DNA of 7,962 nucleotides from Methylophaga sp. GTDB lineage: Bacteria; Pseudomonadota; Gammaproteobacteria; Nitrosococcales; Methylophagaceae. Location of the stretch: assembly GCF_030651745.1 (NCBI RefSeq), contig NZ_JAUSCC010000092.1, positions 1 to 7,962 of the forward strand, read 5' to 3'. The position numbers and the translations under genes were made by a program. The notes beneath the pieces were generated by a model. The model searched no databases, was not told where the DNA came from, and worked only from the letters and a program-made list of their open reading frames with translations. Of the stretch, positions 1-7,824 are shown piece by piece; position 1 is the stretch's first letter; every line of letters begins with the position of its first letter.

Positions 1-51
1 ATATTGACTGACTAACTGACGAGGAAAGTTCCTGAAAAGAACTATTGAGTT

Positions 52-2805
52 TTAGCCTAGAGCGTTACGCTGTTGCTGTAACTGGCTTAACGACTGTTCC
101 AGCTCTGCGAGTTTTTCACGTTCTTTGGCAACAACATCTGCTGGCGCCTTGGCAACATAGTTTTCATTACTCAGTTTGCCCGCTGATTGTTTGATGATTT
201 TATCCAGTTTGCTGATTTCCTTGTCCAGACGGGCAATTTCAGCATCCTTATCAATCAGACCTTCCAGAGGAATCAGGATTTCCATTTTGCCAACCAAAGC
301 GGTGGCAGCGGCAGGCGCTTCACCTGTCAGAAACTCTACAGACTCCAGGTTGGCTAATCGGCTGATAAAGTCGTGGTTATCCTGTAAACGCTGTTTATCA
401 ATGTCAGCGGCATCCTTGAGCAGCACCGGCAACTGTTTTTTCGGTGCAATATTCATTTGTGAACGAATTGAACGAATACCGTTAATAAACTGCATTACCC
501 ATTCCATATCAGCAACAGCAGCTTTATCGATTTTACTTTGGTCAGCTACCGGATAGGCTTCACGCATAATGGTTGAGCCTGTTTTACCGGCTAACGGGGC
601 GATGGTGTGCCAGATTTCTTCGGTAATAAACGGCATAAACGGATGGGCTAAACGCAACGTGGCTTCCAAAACCCGGACCAAGGTACGGCGGGTACCACGT
701 TTGGCAGCGTCAGTGGCTGCATCATTGTTTAATACTGGTTTGGACAGTTCCAGATACCAATCACAATAGTTATTCCAGATAAACTCGTAAATCGCCTGTG
801 CCGCCAAATCAAAGCGATAACTGTCGATGGCACGGGTAACGTCTTGTTCAGTCTGTTGCAGTAAAGAAATGATCCAGCGATCAGCCAGGCTTAATTCAAC
901 TTCAGCGTTATCAATACCGGTATCCTGATCTTCGGTATTCATTAATACGTAACGCGCCGCATTCCATAGTTTGTTACAGAAATTGCGGTAGCCGGCAATC
1001 CGGTTCATATCAAAATTGATATCACGTCCCGTGGTAGCGAGCGAGGCAAAAGTGAAGCGCAGGGCATCTGTGCCATGTGGCGCGATACCCTCAGGAAATT
1101 CTTTACGGGTGGCTTTTTCAATTTTGGCAGCCAATTGCGGCTGCATCATGCCACTGGTACGTTTGGCCACCAGTGATTCCAGATCGATACCGTCAATAAT
1201 ATCGATGGGATCCAAAACATTGCCTTTGGATTTCGACATTTTCTGGCCATGCGAATCACGCACCAGACCATGGATATACACTTCTTTAAAGGGCACATCA
1301 TCCATAAACTTGATGCCCATCATCATCATTCGAGCAACCCAGAAGAAGATAATGTCAAAACCGGTAACCAATACACTGGTGGGGTACCATGTTTTCAAAG
1401 CCGCATCGTCGGCTGGCCAGCCTAAAGTTGAGAAGGGCCATAACGCTGAAGAGAACCAGGTATCTAAAACATCTTCATCCTGTCTGAGTGCAACAGAATC
1501 CGCTAATTGATGTTTTTGGCGGACATCGGCTTCATCATGACCGACATAAATATTGCCTTGTTCATCGTACCAGGCTGGAATACGGTGGCCCCACCAGATC
1601 TGCCGTGAAATACACCAGTCCTGAATGCCATCCATCCAGTTATAAAAGGTTTTGTCCCAGTTGGCCGGGACAAATTTGATTTTGCCTGACTGTACCGCTT
1701 CAACTGCGGGTGCTGCGAGCACATCGGCTTTGACATACCATTGGTCAGTCAATAATGGTTCGATAACGGCATTGGAACGGTCACCACGTGGCACCATCAG
1801 TTTATGGTCCTGAATGGTTTCCAATAAGCCTAATGCTTCAAAGTCAGCTACGATTTGCTTGCGGGCTGCATAGCGATCCAGACCACGATATTTTTCCGGT
1901 GCATTATCATTAATGGCGGCATCAATGGTCAGAATATTGATTTGTTCAAGGTTATGACGGTTACCGACTTCGGCATCATTGAAATCATGTGCCGGGGTGA
2001 TTTTGACACAACCACTACCAAACTCCGGATCGACATAGTCATCACCGATGATTGGAATTTCACGGCCAACTAAAGGCAAGGTGATAGTTTTACCAATCAG
2101 ATGTTTATAACGCTCATCTTCCGGATGCACTGCCACGGCTGTATCACCGAGCATGGTTTCCGGACGGGTAGTGGCCACCACCAGATGACCACTGCCGTCG
2201 GTTAATGGATAACGGAAATGCCATAAATGACCGGCTTCTTCTTCTGATAATACTTCCAGATCGGATACCGCAGTATGTAACACCGGATCCCAGTTCACCA
2301 GACGTTTGCCGCGGTAAATCAGGCCTTCTTCGTGCAGTTTGATAAACACATGTTTGACCGCTTCGGACAGATTGTCATCCATGGTGAAACGATCGCGAGA
2401 CCAATCTAAAGAAGAACCCAGACGACGTAACTGACGGGTGATATTGCCACCGGATTCGCCTTTCCAATCCCAGACCCGGTCTATAAACGCTTCACGGCCT
2501 AAATCATGGCGGGTTTTGCCTTCGGCGTTTAACTGACGTTCGACTACCATCTGCGTGGCGATACCGGCATGATCAGTACCCGGTTGCCACAACGTGTTAT
2601 CGCCTTTCATGCGGTGATAACGGGTCAGCAGATCCATAATGGTGTTATTAAACCCATGACCCATATGCAAACTGCCGGTGACATTAGGCGGCGGCAACAT
2701 AATGGCGTAGGGCGTGCCTTCACCAGAAGGTTTGAATTCGCCGTTTTGTTCCCACTGTTGATACCAGCGTTGTTCTATTGCATCGGGATTATAGGTTTTG
2801 TCCAT
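52..2805 (-). CDS. valS: Valine--tRNA ligase (class I valyl-tRNA synthetase)
   Basis: Cytosolic enzyme that activates valine with ATP, loads it on tRNA-Val and hydrolyses mischarged Thr-tRNA-Val. The 917-residue product has the class I signatures: the HIGH motif as HMGH (residues 47-50, after [10 protein letters not shown]) and KMSKS at 522-526. The CP1 editing domain shows [12 protein letters not shown] (212-223) and PAHDFND (271-277). The anticodon-binding helical domain starts near ADRWI (641-645). The tail (about 853-914) is a charged heptad-like coiled coil, as in other ValRS. An insertion after KMSKS (about 541-577, with [10 protein letters not shown]) is typical of proteobacterial ValRS. 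It is slightly shorter than the E. coli protein (951) but complete. The start [11 protein letters not shown] aligns with the E. coli start MEKTYNP; the ribosome site is weak (GAGA about 6 nt upstream). It is last in the pepA-holC-valS block and probably also has its own promoter. Confidence 0.99.
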   Translation of the reverse strand: MDKTYNPDAIEQRWYQQWEQNGEFKPSGEGTPYAIMLPPPNVTGSLHMGHGFNNTIMDLLTRYHRMKGDNTLWQPGTDHAGIATQMVVERQLNAEGKTRHDLGREAFIDRVWDWKGESGGNITRQLRRLGSSLDWSRDRFTMDDNLSEAVKHVFIKLHEEGLIYRGKRLVNWDPVLHTAVSDLEVLSEEEAGHLWHFRYPLTDGSGHLVVATTRPETMLGDTAVAVHPEDERYKHLIGKTITLPLVGREIPIIGDDYVDPEFGSGCVKITPAHDFNDAEVGNRHNLEQINILTIDAAINDNAPEKYRGLDRYAARKQIVADFEALGLLETIQDHKLMVPRGDRSNAVIEPLLTDQWYVKADVLAAPAVEAVQSGKIKFVPANWDKTFYNWMDGIQDWCISRQIWWGHRIPAWYDEQGNIYVGHDEADVRQKHQLADSVALRQDEDVLDTWFSSALWPFSTLGWPADDAALKTWYPTSVLVTGFDIIFFWVARMMMMGIKFMDDVPFKEVYIHGLVRDSHGQKMSKSKGNVLDPIDIIDGIDLESLVAKRTSGMMQPQLAAKIEKATRKEFPEGIAPHGTDALRFTFASLATTGRDINFDMNRIAGYRNFCNKLWNAARYVLMNTEDQDTGIDNAEVELSLADRWIISLLQQTEQDVTRAIDSYRFDLAAQAIYEFIWNNYCDWYLELSKPVLNNDAATDAAKRGTRRTLVRVLEATLRLAHPFMPFITEEIWHTIAPLAGKTGSTIMREAYPVADQSKIDKAAVADMEWVMQFINGIRSIRSQMNIAPKKQLPVLLKDAADIDKQRLQDNHDFISRLANLESVEFLTGEAPAAATALVGKMEILIPLEGLIDKDAEIARLDKEISKLDKIIKQSAGKLSNENYVAKAPADVVAKEREKLAELEQSLSQLQQQRNALG

Positions 2806-2829
2806 GCGTCTCTGCGTTTATCTGTTCGG

Positions 2830-2857
2830 AAAAAGAAAAGCGGGATTATACCCGCTT
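2830..2857 (-). terminator. Putative intrinsic terminator between holC and valS (leftward)
   Basis: On the minus strand a 7-bp perfect stem, AAGCGGG (2857-2851) with CCCGCTT (2844-2838), encloses a 6-nt loop TATAAT. It is followed by the T-rich run TTTTCTTTTT (2839-2830). It lies 35 nt after the holC stop and would end or attenuate pepA-holC transcripts before valS. There is no T-run on the plus side, so it works leftward only. The stem is short and the U-tract is broken by one C, so read-through into valS is likely. Confidence 0.6.
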
Positions 2858-2874
2858 AATGTAAGCCCGGTCAT
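2845..2874 (-). promoter_or_regulatory. Candidate sigma70 promoter for valS
   Basis: On the minus strand a perfect -10 box TATAAT (2850-2845) sits 18 nt after a 4/6 -35 box ATGACC (2874-2869). The predicted start, near 2838, gives a valS leader of about 32 nt. The -10 box is exactly the loop of the putative terminator hairpin, so promoter and terminator overlap. Inferred from sequence match only; the -35 is mediocre and the spacer is one longer than optimal. Confidence 0.5.
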
Positions 2875-2891
2875 GAGTGAGCCGGATTGCG

Positions 2892-3326
2892 TTAATTGTT
2901 TATCTGATGCGTATCGAGATGATATCCACGATCTTTATAAAACTGATAACGAACGCGTCCCTGTTTTTTGATTTCTTCATCGCCATTAATAATTTCGGCC
3001 AGCCGTTCAAACTGACTGAAAAATAGTGGCTGAGTCGGGTTTAGATTGATCAATACATCCATTAATTTAGGTGGTGCAGTATTTTCATGGCTGATTAAAA
3101 CCGGTGCATTAATTTCATCATCAGCCGCTAAAATCTGATGCGGCACAAAACTGTCTGGCCGAAAAGCCCATAAGGCTTTATCCATTGCATCACTTTGTGC
3201 CTGATCTTCAGTGTGAATAAAAACCTGATGACCTTGCTGATAGGCTTTTTCCGCCAACCGGCAGGCAAATTGCTGCCGGTCCAGCGGATCAGTCGTACTT
3301 AAAATATAAAAACTGACTTTGGTCAT
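2892..3326 (-). CDS. holC: DNA polymerase III subunit chi
   Basis: Chi pairs with psi (HolD) at the clamp loader and contacts the C-terminal tail of SSB, helping the replicase hold on to SSB-coated lagging-strand template. The 144-residue product is close to the E. coli length (147). It shows the family pattern: an N-terminal beta strand TKVSFYIL, then MDKALWAFRPDSFVPH (48-63), which matches E. coli LDEALWARPAESFVPH. A central LMDVLINL (88-95) follows, and the C-terminal RVRYQFYKDRGYHL (124-137) corresponds to E. coli RYKAYRVAGFNL. It starts 10 nt after the pepA stop. The only Shine-Dalgarno-like string (GGAAGG) lies inside the end of pepA, about 14 nt from the ATG, which is far, so coupling to pepA translation is plausible. 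It is followed by a putative terminator, then valS. Confidence 0.95.
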   Translation of the reverse strand: MTKVSFYILSTTDPLDRQQFACRLAEKAYQQGHQVFIHTEDQAQSDAMDKALWAFRPDSFVPHQILAADDEINAPVLISHENTAPPKLMDVLINLNPTQPLFFSQFERLAEIINGDEEIKKQGRVRYQFYKDRGYHLDTHQINN

Positions 3327-3336
3327 GAACTGCAGA

Positions 3337-4824
3337 TTAGCCTTCCAGACGATTCAGAATATATTGCATCAATAATGGCACTGGACGACCGGTGGCACCT
3401 TTTTCTTTGCCGCCATTCCATGCGGTACCGGCGATATCCAGATGTGCCCATTTGAATTTTTCAGTAAAGCGAGACAGGAAGCAGGCTGCTGTGACACTAC
3501 CAGCTTCTTTGCCACCAACATTGGCGATATCTGCAAAGTTACTGTCCAGTTGTTTCTGATAGTCATCCCATAATGGTAATTGCCATGCCCGATCAAAACT
3601 GTCATTACCGGCTTTAAGTAAATCATCAGCCAGTTCCTGATTGTTGGCCATCAAGCCTGTGGCATTACTACCCAAAGCAACAATAATCGCACCGGTTAAA
3701 GTAGCAATGTCGATGACGGTATCAGGGTTAAAACGTTCGCTATAGGTAAGGGCATCGCACAACAGCAAGCGGCCTTCCGCATCCGTGTTGAGAATTTCAA
3801 TGGTTTGACCGGACATGCTGGTCACCACATCACCGGGTTTGTTGGCATCACCGTCCGGCAGGTTTTCTGAGCTTGGAATAACTCCGATGACGTTGATAGG
3901 TAACTTTAATTCGGCAACAGCTTGGATGGTGCCTAATACACTGGCCGAACCACACATATCGTATTTCATTTCATCCATGCCAGGGGCGGGTTTGAGCGAA
4001 ATACCACCGGCATCAAAGGTCAGGCCCTTGCCGACTAATACAATTGGTTTGCTAGTGCCACCGCCACCATAATTTAATGTGATGAGTTTTGCTGGTTCTC
4101 GGCTACCGCGTGACACAGATAGGAATGAACCCATACCTAATTCGGCGATATCACTCTCTTCAAGTACATCAACCACCAGATTGTCTAAATCTTTCCCCAG
4201 TTTTATGGCTTGTTCAGCGAGGTAGGTTGGGGTGCAGATATTGCCCGGCAGGTTGCCGAGTTCACGTGCCAGATTCATGCCTCTACCGATGGCTGCACCG
4301 GTTTTGCAGGCTTGTTCCAGGGCATCGATATCGGCTTCAGTCGCCATAAAACCTAGTTTGGTTAGAGGTTTATCAACTGGTTTAAACTGGCTTTTAGTTT
4401 GGCTGTAACGATATAAGGCAGCTTCAGTATTGATAATGGTTTGACGAATTTTCCATGCTGTTGTGCGTTCTTTGACTGGTGTTTCTGCCAGGCAGCTGAT
4501 GGCTTGGGTAGCTGCACTCTCGTTCAACCATTTAGCCATCGTGATGCAGGCTGTGTTGAAGTCATTTTCAGTGGTTTTGTCGAGTTTACCGCAACCAACC
4601 AATAAGACTCGTGGGCTGGAAATGCCATCAATATCCTGCAAAAGCATTGTTTGACCCGGTTTACCACTGATATCGCCGCGATCAATAACGCGTTGAATCA
4701 AACCGTTACTTGCTGTGTTTAAGGTAGCTGCAGACGGGCTGAGTTTGTTATCTTCAAATACTGCGACAGCAATACAGTCTATCGACTGGGTTGGTAAAAC
4801 ATCTTTGGTCACAAAATACTGCAT
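3337..4824 (-). CDS. pepA: Cytosol aminopeptidase PepA (leucyl aminopeptidase, family M17)
   Basis: Two-metal (Zn/Mn) aminopeptidase that releases N-terminal residues from peptides in the cytosol. In E. coli PepA also binds DNA as a XerCD accessory factor and carAB regulator; whether this one does cannot be read from the sequence. The 495 residues comprise an N-terminal alpha/beta domain (1 to about 165) and the catalytic domain. All expected active-site residues are present: metal ligands K266, D271, D289, D348 and E350, and catalytic K278 and R352, in GKGLTFDAGGISLK and the M17 signature NTDAEGRL (346-353). They sit four residues before their E. coli equivalents (K270, D275, D293, D352, E354; K282, R356). 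The start MQYFVTKD is supported by AGGAG (complement of 4831-4835) 6 nt upstream. It is first in the leftward block and divergent from lptF. Confidence 0.98.
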   Translation of the reverse strand: MQYFVTKDVLPTQSIDCIAVAVFEDNKLSPSAATLNTASNGLIQRVIDRGDISGKPGQTMLLQDIDGISSPRVLLVGCGKLDKTTENDFNTACITMAKWLNESAATQAISCLAETPVKERTTAWKIRQTIINTEAALYRYSQTKSQFKPVDKPLTKLGFMATEADIDALEQACKTGAAIGRGMNLARELGNLPGNICTPTYLAEQAIKLGKDLDNLVVDVLEESDIAELGMGSFLSVSRGSREPAKLITLNYGGGGTSKPIVLVGKGLTFDAGGISLKPAPGMDEMKYDMCGSASVLGTIQAVAELKLPINVIGVIPSSENLPDGDANKPGDVVTSMSGQTIEILNTDAEGRLLLCDALTYSERFNPDTVIDIATLTGAIIVALGSNATGLMANNQELADDLLKAGNDSFDRAWQLPLWDDYQKQLDSNFADIANVGGKEAGSVTAACFLSRFTEKFKWAHLDIAGTAWNGGKEKGATGRPVPLLMQYILNRLEG

Positions 4825-4910
4825 GGATTTCTCCTGTTGATGTAGATGGTTTAGACTGCGCTTTTTATTGCAGTGAACTGACTGCCTATTCTAACGAAGA
4901 CCACTGAATA
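4825..4910. other. Divergent pepA / lptF intergenic region
   Basis: This 86-nt gap must carry or adjoin promoters for both directions, but no convincing pair is visible. Rightward, TATTCT (4887-4892) is a weak -10 with only TTTATT (4864-4869) 17 nt upstream. Leftward, TAGAAT (complement of 4889-4894) is a 5/6 -10 without a matching -35. The gap holds repeated GACTGC (4854-4859 and 4880-4885) and small dyads, CAGT-GA-ACTG (4871-4880) and GCAGT-6 nt-ACTGC (4870-4885). These could be a regulator site or chance. Confidence 0.4.
4831..4835 (-). promoter_or_regulatory. Ribosome binding site of pepA
   Basis: AGGAG on the minus strand, 6 nt before the ATG. It is the clearest Shine-Dalgarno site in the window and fixes the pepA start. 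Confidence 0.8.
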
Positions 4911-6041
4911 ATGCCCGCCCTTAAACGATTATTTGTTGAGCGTTTCAGCCTGATAGACCGATATATGCTTAGAGAGTTTTTACTTTCTCTAACCGCTGTT
5001 ATCGGAGTGCTATGGCTGATATACGTGGCAACCCGCTTTGCCCGCTATCTGGCGCAAGCCGCTGTTGGTAATTTGCCAGCCGAAGTTATCTTCAATTTAC
5101 TGTGGCTTAATTCACTGGGCGCGCTATCTATATTGTTGCCGATAGGCACATTTCTGGCGGTGTTGCTGAGTCTGTCACGCATGAGCTCAGATAACGAGTT
5201 AACCGTTATAGCGGCTTGCGGCATTGATGGTAACCGCATATTGCGAAATGTTGTCATATTTAGTGGTGCAATGGCGATTATCACGGGTGTATTAGCCTTG
5301 CTGATTGTTCCTGATGTATTGTCTGGACGGTATGAAATTGAACAAAAAGCCAAGGTGGCTGCCAATACCACTGGACTGGTCGCAGGCAGTTTTAAAGAAA
5401 GCCAAAGTGGCGATTGGACCTTTTATTCGCAAAAACTCAGTGATGATAAAATTCATATGGAGAATATCTTCATTGAAATCCATCGTGATGAGAAACCTCT
5501 GATTTTCCGGGCTGAGCGCGGGCGTTTTGATATTGAAACCGAAAGCGGTGACAAGTTTCTGATCCTGGAAGATGGTTATCGCTATGAAGGTAATGCTGGC
5601 GATCTGGATTTTCGCATTGCCGAATATGCAACTCACAGTATGTTAATAGAACGTGGTGAATCGGTGCAGGTTCGCGAACGGCATAAATCTTTACCCACAG
5701 CAGAGCTTTGGGAGCGCGGAGAACCGCAAGATCTGGCTGAAATTCAATGGCGTGTATCCAGTGCTTTAATGACCGTTATCTTAAGTGTAATTGCGATTAC
5801 TTTAGCCCATACCGGTCCAAGGCAAGGACGATATGCCGGCTTTTTCCCGGCAGTTTTGGTCTATGTAATTTACAGCAACTTATTGGGTGTCACCCGGGCC
5901 TGGGTAGAAAAGGGCGATTTGGCTCCCTGGTTTGGAGCGATTTGGGTACATCTATTGATGATTGGCATTATGTTGGTATTACAAAATCGACTAAAACTTA
6001 AACGGCTCTGGCAACAACGTAAGCGACTCAAAACAGTATGA
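4911..6041 (+). CDS. lptF: LPS export ABC transporter permease LptF
   Basis: Inner-membrane subunit of LptB2FG, which extracts lipopolysaccharide from the outer leaflet of the inner membrane and passes it through LptC to the periplasmic bridge. The 376-residue product has the LptF/LptG (YjgP/YjgQ) layout. Three membrane segments (about 22-42, 57-82, 110-134) precede a periplasmic beta-rich domain (about 135-270), and three more follow (about 281-300, 309-327, 338-357) with a basic cytosolic tail. SSDNELTVIAACGI (92-105) matches E. coli YTESEITVMHACGL, the cytosolic region expected to couple to LptB. GPRQGR (302-307) matches the NPRQGR of E. coli LptF and favours LptF over LptG. The ATG at 4911 follows an in-frame stop and has only a weak GAAGA upstream. 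It adds about 14 residues before IDRYMLREF, where most LptF begin, so M19 (4965) is an alternative. It overlaps lptG by ATGA. Confidence 0.95.
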   Translation: MPALKRLFVERFSLIDRYMLREFLLSLTAVIGVLWLIYVATRFARYLAQAAVGNLPAEVIFNLLWLNSLGALSILLPIGTFLAVLLSLSRMSSDNELTVIAACGIDGNRILRNVVIFSGAMAIITGVLALLIVPDVLSGRYEIEQKAKVAANTTGLVAGSFKESQSGDWTFYSQKLSDDKIHMENIFIEIHRDEKPLIFRAERGRFDIETESGDKFLILEDGYRYEGNAGDLDFRIAEYATHSMLIERGESVQVRERHKSLPTAELWERGEPQDLAEIQWRVSSALMTVILSVIAITLAHTGPRQGRYAGFFPAVLVYVIYSNLLGVTRAWVEKGDLAPWFGAIWVHLLMIGIMLVLQNRLKLKRLWQQRKRLKTV

Positions 6042-7099
6042 TTCTGCAACGATATATTAGTAAAACCATATTAGGCAGTACCGCTTTAGTGCTGGTGGTA
6101 TTGATGTCGCTTTATACCTTTATGGATTTTATCGCTGAGCTGGATGATCTTGGCAAAGGTGATTATCAGCTGAGCAATATTTTGGCTTATTTAGCTTTAT
6201 CGATGCCAAAACGAATTTATGAATTGCTCCCCGTTGCTGCTTTGTTAGGCAGCGTTATCGGTCTGGGTACGCTGGCGTCTCAAAGTGAATTAGTGGCAAT
6301 GCGAGCTGCAGGTGTATCGGTTAAGGATATAAATAAAGCGGTATTGATTGTCGCCGGTATTTTGATGATTATCGCTGTGGTAATTGGTGAATTTATCAGG
6401 CCCATCACCGAACAGAAAGCCATGCAGATACAAACGGCTGCACAAACTGGCACTGAAGGTAGCCAGTCACAGTATGGTTTTTGGACTCGCGACGGCAACC
6501 ATTTCAATCATATCCAGCGAATTCATCGCGATGGCCGGTTTGAAGGCATCAAGGTCTACGAATTTGATGAAAAACATCAACTACGGATAGTGACTCAGGC
6601 CAGAGAGGCTCGCTATGAAAAAAATGAATGGCTGATGTTTGATGTGGTGCAAAGCACGATTGATGAGAATGGAATAGAAGTGAGAGCGATCGAGCGTGCC
6701 AAATGGCGTTCCAAACTCAATCCCGGAATGTTGAATGTTGTTGTCGTCCCACCAGAGTTTTTACCGGTATGGAATCTGATCGAATATGTTTCCTATCTGA
6801 AATCCAATCATCAAGCTGTTGGACAGTATCAATTGGCATTCTGGAGCAAAATCATGATGCCAATAAGCTCAGCTGTAATGGTGTTGTTAGCTGTACCGTT
6901 TATCTTTGGTCCATTACGTTCAGCACCCGTTGGCGGACGTATACTGGTGGGGGTGCTGGTCGGTATAGGTTTTCATTTGTTTAACCAAAGCTTTCAGCAT
7001 ATGGGGCTGGTATTTGGTGTATTGCCCTGGCTCGCAGCCTCCTTACCAACAATCATTTTTGCTGGTGTCGGCATAATCATGTTGCGCAGGGTACGCTAG
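6038..7099 (+). CDS. lptG: LPS export ABC transporter permease LptG
   Basis: Partner membrane subunit of LptF in the LptB2FG lipopolysaccharide extractor; both share the LptB ATPase dimer. The 353-residue product shows membrane segments at about 10-32, 58-80, 100-120, 270-290, 302-318 and 325-348. A periplasmic beta-jellyroll domain lies between the third and fourth (about 121-265). The conserved cytosolic stretch SQSELVAMRAAGVS (81-94) is the family's coupling region. The N-terminus MILQRYISKTIL fits LptG starts closely. Its ATG overlaps the lptF TGA (ATGA, 6038-6041), and no strong Shine-Dalgarno is seen, so translation is probably coupled and the two subunits made in equal amounts. The 3' end meets a leftward gene tail-to-tail: its TAG (7097-7099) overlaps that gene's TAG, with no terminator between them. 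Confidence 0.96.
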   Translation: MILQRYISKTILGSTALVLVVLMSLYTFMDFIAELDDLGKGDYQLSNILAYLALSMPKRIYELLPVAALLGSVIGLGTLASQSELVAMRAAGVSVKDINKAVLIVAGILMIIAVVIGEFIRPITEQKAMQIQTAAQTGTEGSQSQYGFWTRDGNHFNHIQRIHRDGRFEGIKVYEFDEKHQLRIVTQAREARYEKNEWLMFDVVQSTIDENGIEVRAIERAKWRSKLNPGMLNVVVVPPEFLPVWNLIEYVSYLKSNHQAVGQYQLAFWSKIMMPISSAVMVLLAVPFIFGPLRSAPVGGRILVGVLVGIGFHLFNQSFQHMGLVFGVLPWLAASLPTIIFAGVGIIMLRRVR

Positions 7100-7674
7100 T
7101 TTAGCGAGACCTCGCGGATTTCTGCTTCCAAGTTGTGTGCTTTAAGCAGAGTGGCAATCTGCTCACCATGCTCTTTCACCTTGGTATTAGCCAATTTGAA
7201 TGCTTCTGGATCATTTTCACGAAAAGACACCATCAAATTTACTGAGACTTCCTTTAGCTCAGCAAAAATAGTGCTTAAAGCTTGCTCAGGACGTTCTGCC
7301 AGGAATTTTTCGTTAGCTGTAGCAACCTGCTGACTCTGATCATTTAACGCATTAAAACTCGGTGAGAAGCCTCTGAGGTGCCATACATTAAAGCCACGGG
7401 GATCGCGTTTTTGCTGATACAGCTGAAAATAATTCCCAAGGGATTCCACCTGCTCGTAATAATGCTGACTCATCCTGCTCACATATTCAGGCAGGTTATC
7501 TTCAGTAAGCCCCTTAAATTCAGTTACAAACGATTCTGTGTTTTCATCATTTGCTTGTACAGAATGTGTAGAAACAATTAACGACAATAGAAACAACCGT
7601 AATATCTGATTGAAAGATTGACTGGATAAAGAAGGGAGAAGAAAAAACTTCTTATAGATAAAATTGACGGTCAT
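7096..7674 (-). CDS. Hypothetical exported (periplasmic) protein
   Basis: I do not recognise this protein. It has a basic N-terminus (YKK), a hydrophobic stretch LRLFLLSLIVST and a likely signal peptidase I site after HSVQA, before NDENTE. The mature chain is about 151 residues, with no cysteine, no lipobox and no haem CXXCH. It looks mostly helical and polar, with an aromatic-rich middle (HYYEQVESLGNYFQLYQQ, then RGFNVWHLRGFSPSF) and a charged helical C-terminal half. ATG at 7686 (adding MVSD) is possible, but the start at 7674 is preferred. It has GGTGAG 4 nt upstream, matching the UCACC of the 16S tail, and leaves a leader of about 22 nt from the predicted promoter. The signal region before the hydrophobic core is long, so a later non-ATG start is not excluded. 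The gene converges on lptG, and export suggests an envelope role, but no function can be assigned. Confidence 0.8.
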   Translation of the reverse strand: MTVNFIYKKFFLLPSLSSQSFNQILRLFLLSLIVSTHSVQANDENTESFVTEFKGLTEDNLPEYVSRMSQHYYEQVESLGNYFQLYQQKRDPRGFNVWHLRGFSPSFNALNDQSQQVATANEKFLAERPEQALSTIFAELKEVSVNLMVSFRENDPEAFKLANTKVKEHGEQIATLLKAHNLEAEIREVSLN

Positions 7675-7702
7675 GTCGCTCACCATTGAAAAACGTTGGC
7701 TG

Positions 7703-7731
7703 ATTATCTGTGAGCGTAATTAGGAAGTAAA
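7703..7731 (-). promoter_or_regulatory. Sigma70-type promoter of the exported-protein gene
   Basis: On the minus strand, TTTACT (7731-7726; 4/6 to TTGACA) and GATAAT (7708-7703; 5/6 to TATAAT) are separated by exactly 17 nt. Transcription would start near 7696, only about 10 nt before the ATG at 7686 but 22 nt before the ATG at 7674. It lies downstream of the tRNA terminator, so the gene appears to be transcribed independently of the tRNAs. Confidence 0.6.
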
Positions 7732-7752
7732 GAAACGTGGTTGCTTGAAAAC

Positions 7753-7785
7753 AAAAAAGGCGGTGAGAAATCTCACCGCCTTTTT
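7753..7785 (-). terminator. Intrinsic terminator of the tRNA-Ala/tRNA-Glu transcript (bidirectional shape)
   Basis: Perfect 10-bp inverted repeat GGCGGTGAGA (7759-7768) and TCTCACCGCC (7771-7780), separated by AA (effectively a tetraloop after losing one pair). It is flanked by A6 (7753-7758) and T5 (7781-7785). On the minus strand it forms a GC-rich hairpin followed by U6, about 45 nt past the 3' end of tRNA-Glu, the expected place to end the tRNA transcript. The T5 on the other side would also stop rightward transcription running through the lptFG/orphan-gene junction. Confidence 0.88.
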
Positions 7786-7824
7786 ATAACATCCAATAAC
7801 CGTTAAGTTACCGACTGCCTTATA

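Larger units (their letters stand above)
7687..7824. other. Intergenic region between the exported-protein gene and tRNA-Glu
   Basis: These 138 nt hold the leftward promoter of the exported-protein gene (7703-7731) and the tRNA terminator (7753-7785). The rest, including 7786-7824, shows no ORF with a ribosome site and no further structure that I can support. Confidence 0.6.

Noticed and set aside
5..19. Near-tandem TGAC/TAAC tetranucleotide repeats (TGACTGACTAACTGA)
   Set aside because: Only about four imperfect units at the window edge; no sign of a functional repeat array.
22..43. Possible terminator after valS: leftward hairpin AGTTC / GAACT with a 7-nt loop
   Set aside because: The stem is only 5-6 bp, AT-rich, and followed by just TTT before CC; too weak to call with the window ending 20 nt later.
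1016..1510. Long open frame on the plus strand inside valS (164 codons), and another at 176-556
   Set aside because: They lie antisense to an unambiguous, fully conserved valS; their translations have no recognisable domain and no credible ribosome site.
2806..2891. Possible amino-acid-responsive leader (T-box or attenuator) upstream of valS
   Set aside because: The leader from the predicted start is only about 32 nt, with no T-box elements and no leader peptide with Val codons.
5292..5636. Minus-strand open frame inside lptF, and similar ones inside lptG and pepA
   Set aside because: Shadows of well-supported genes with no family resemblance or initiation signals.
7637..7652. Inverted repeat AGAAG-AAAAAA-CTTCT inside the signal-peptide region of the exported-protein gene
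   Set aside because: Five-bp AT-rich stem in coding sequence rich in Lys/Phe codons; likely a composition effect.
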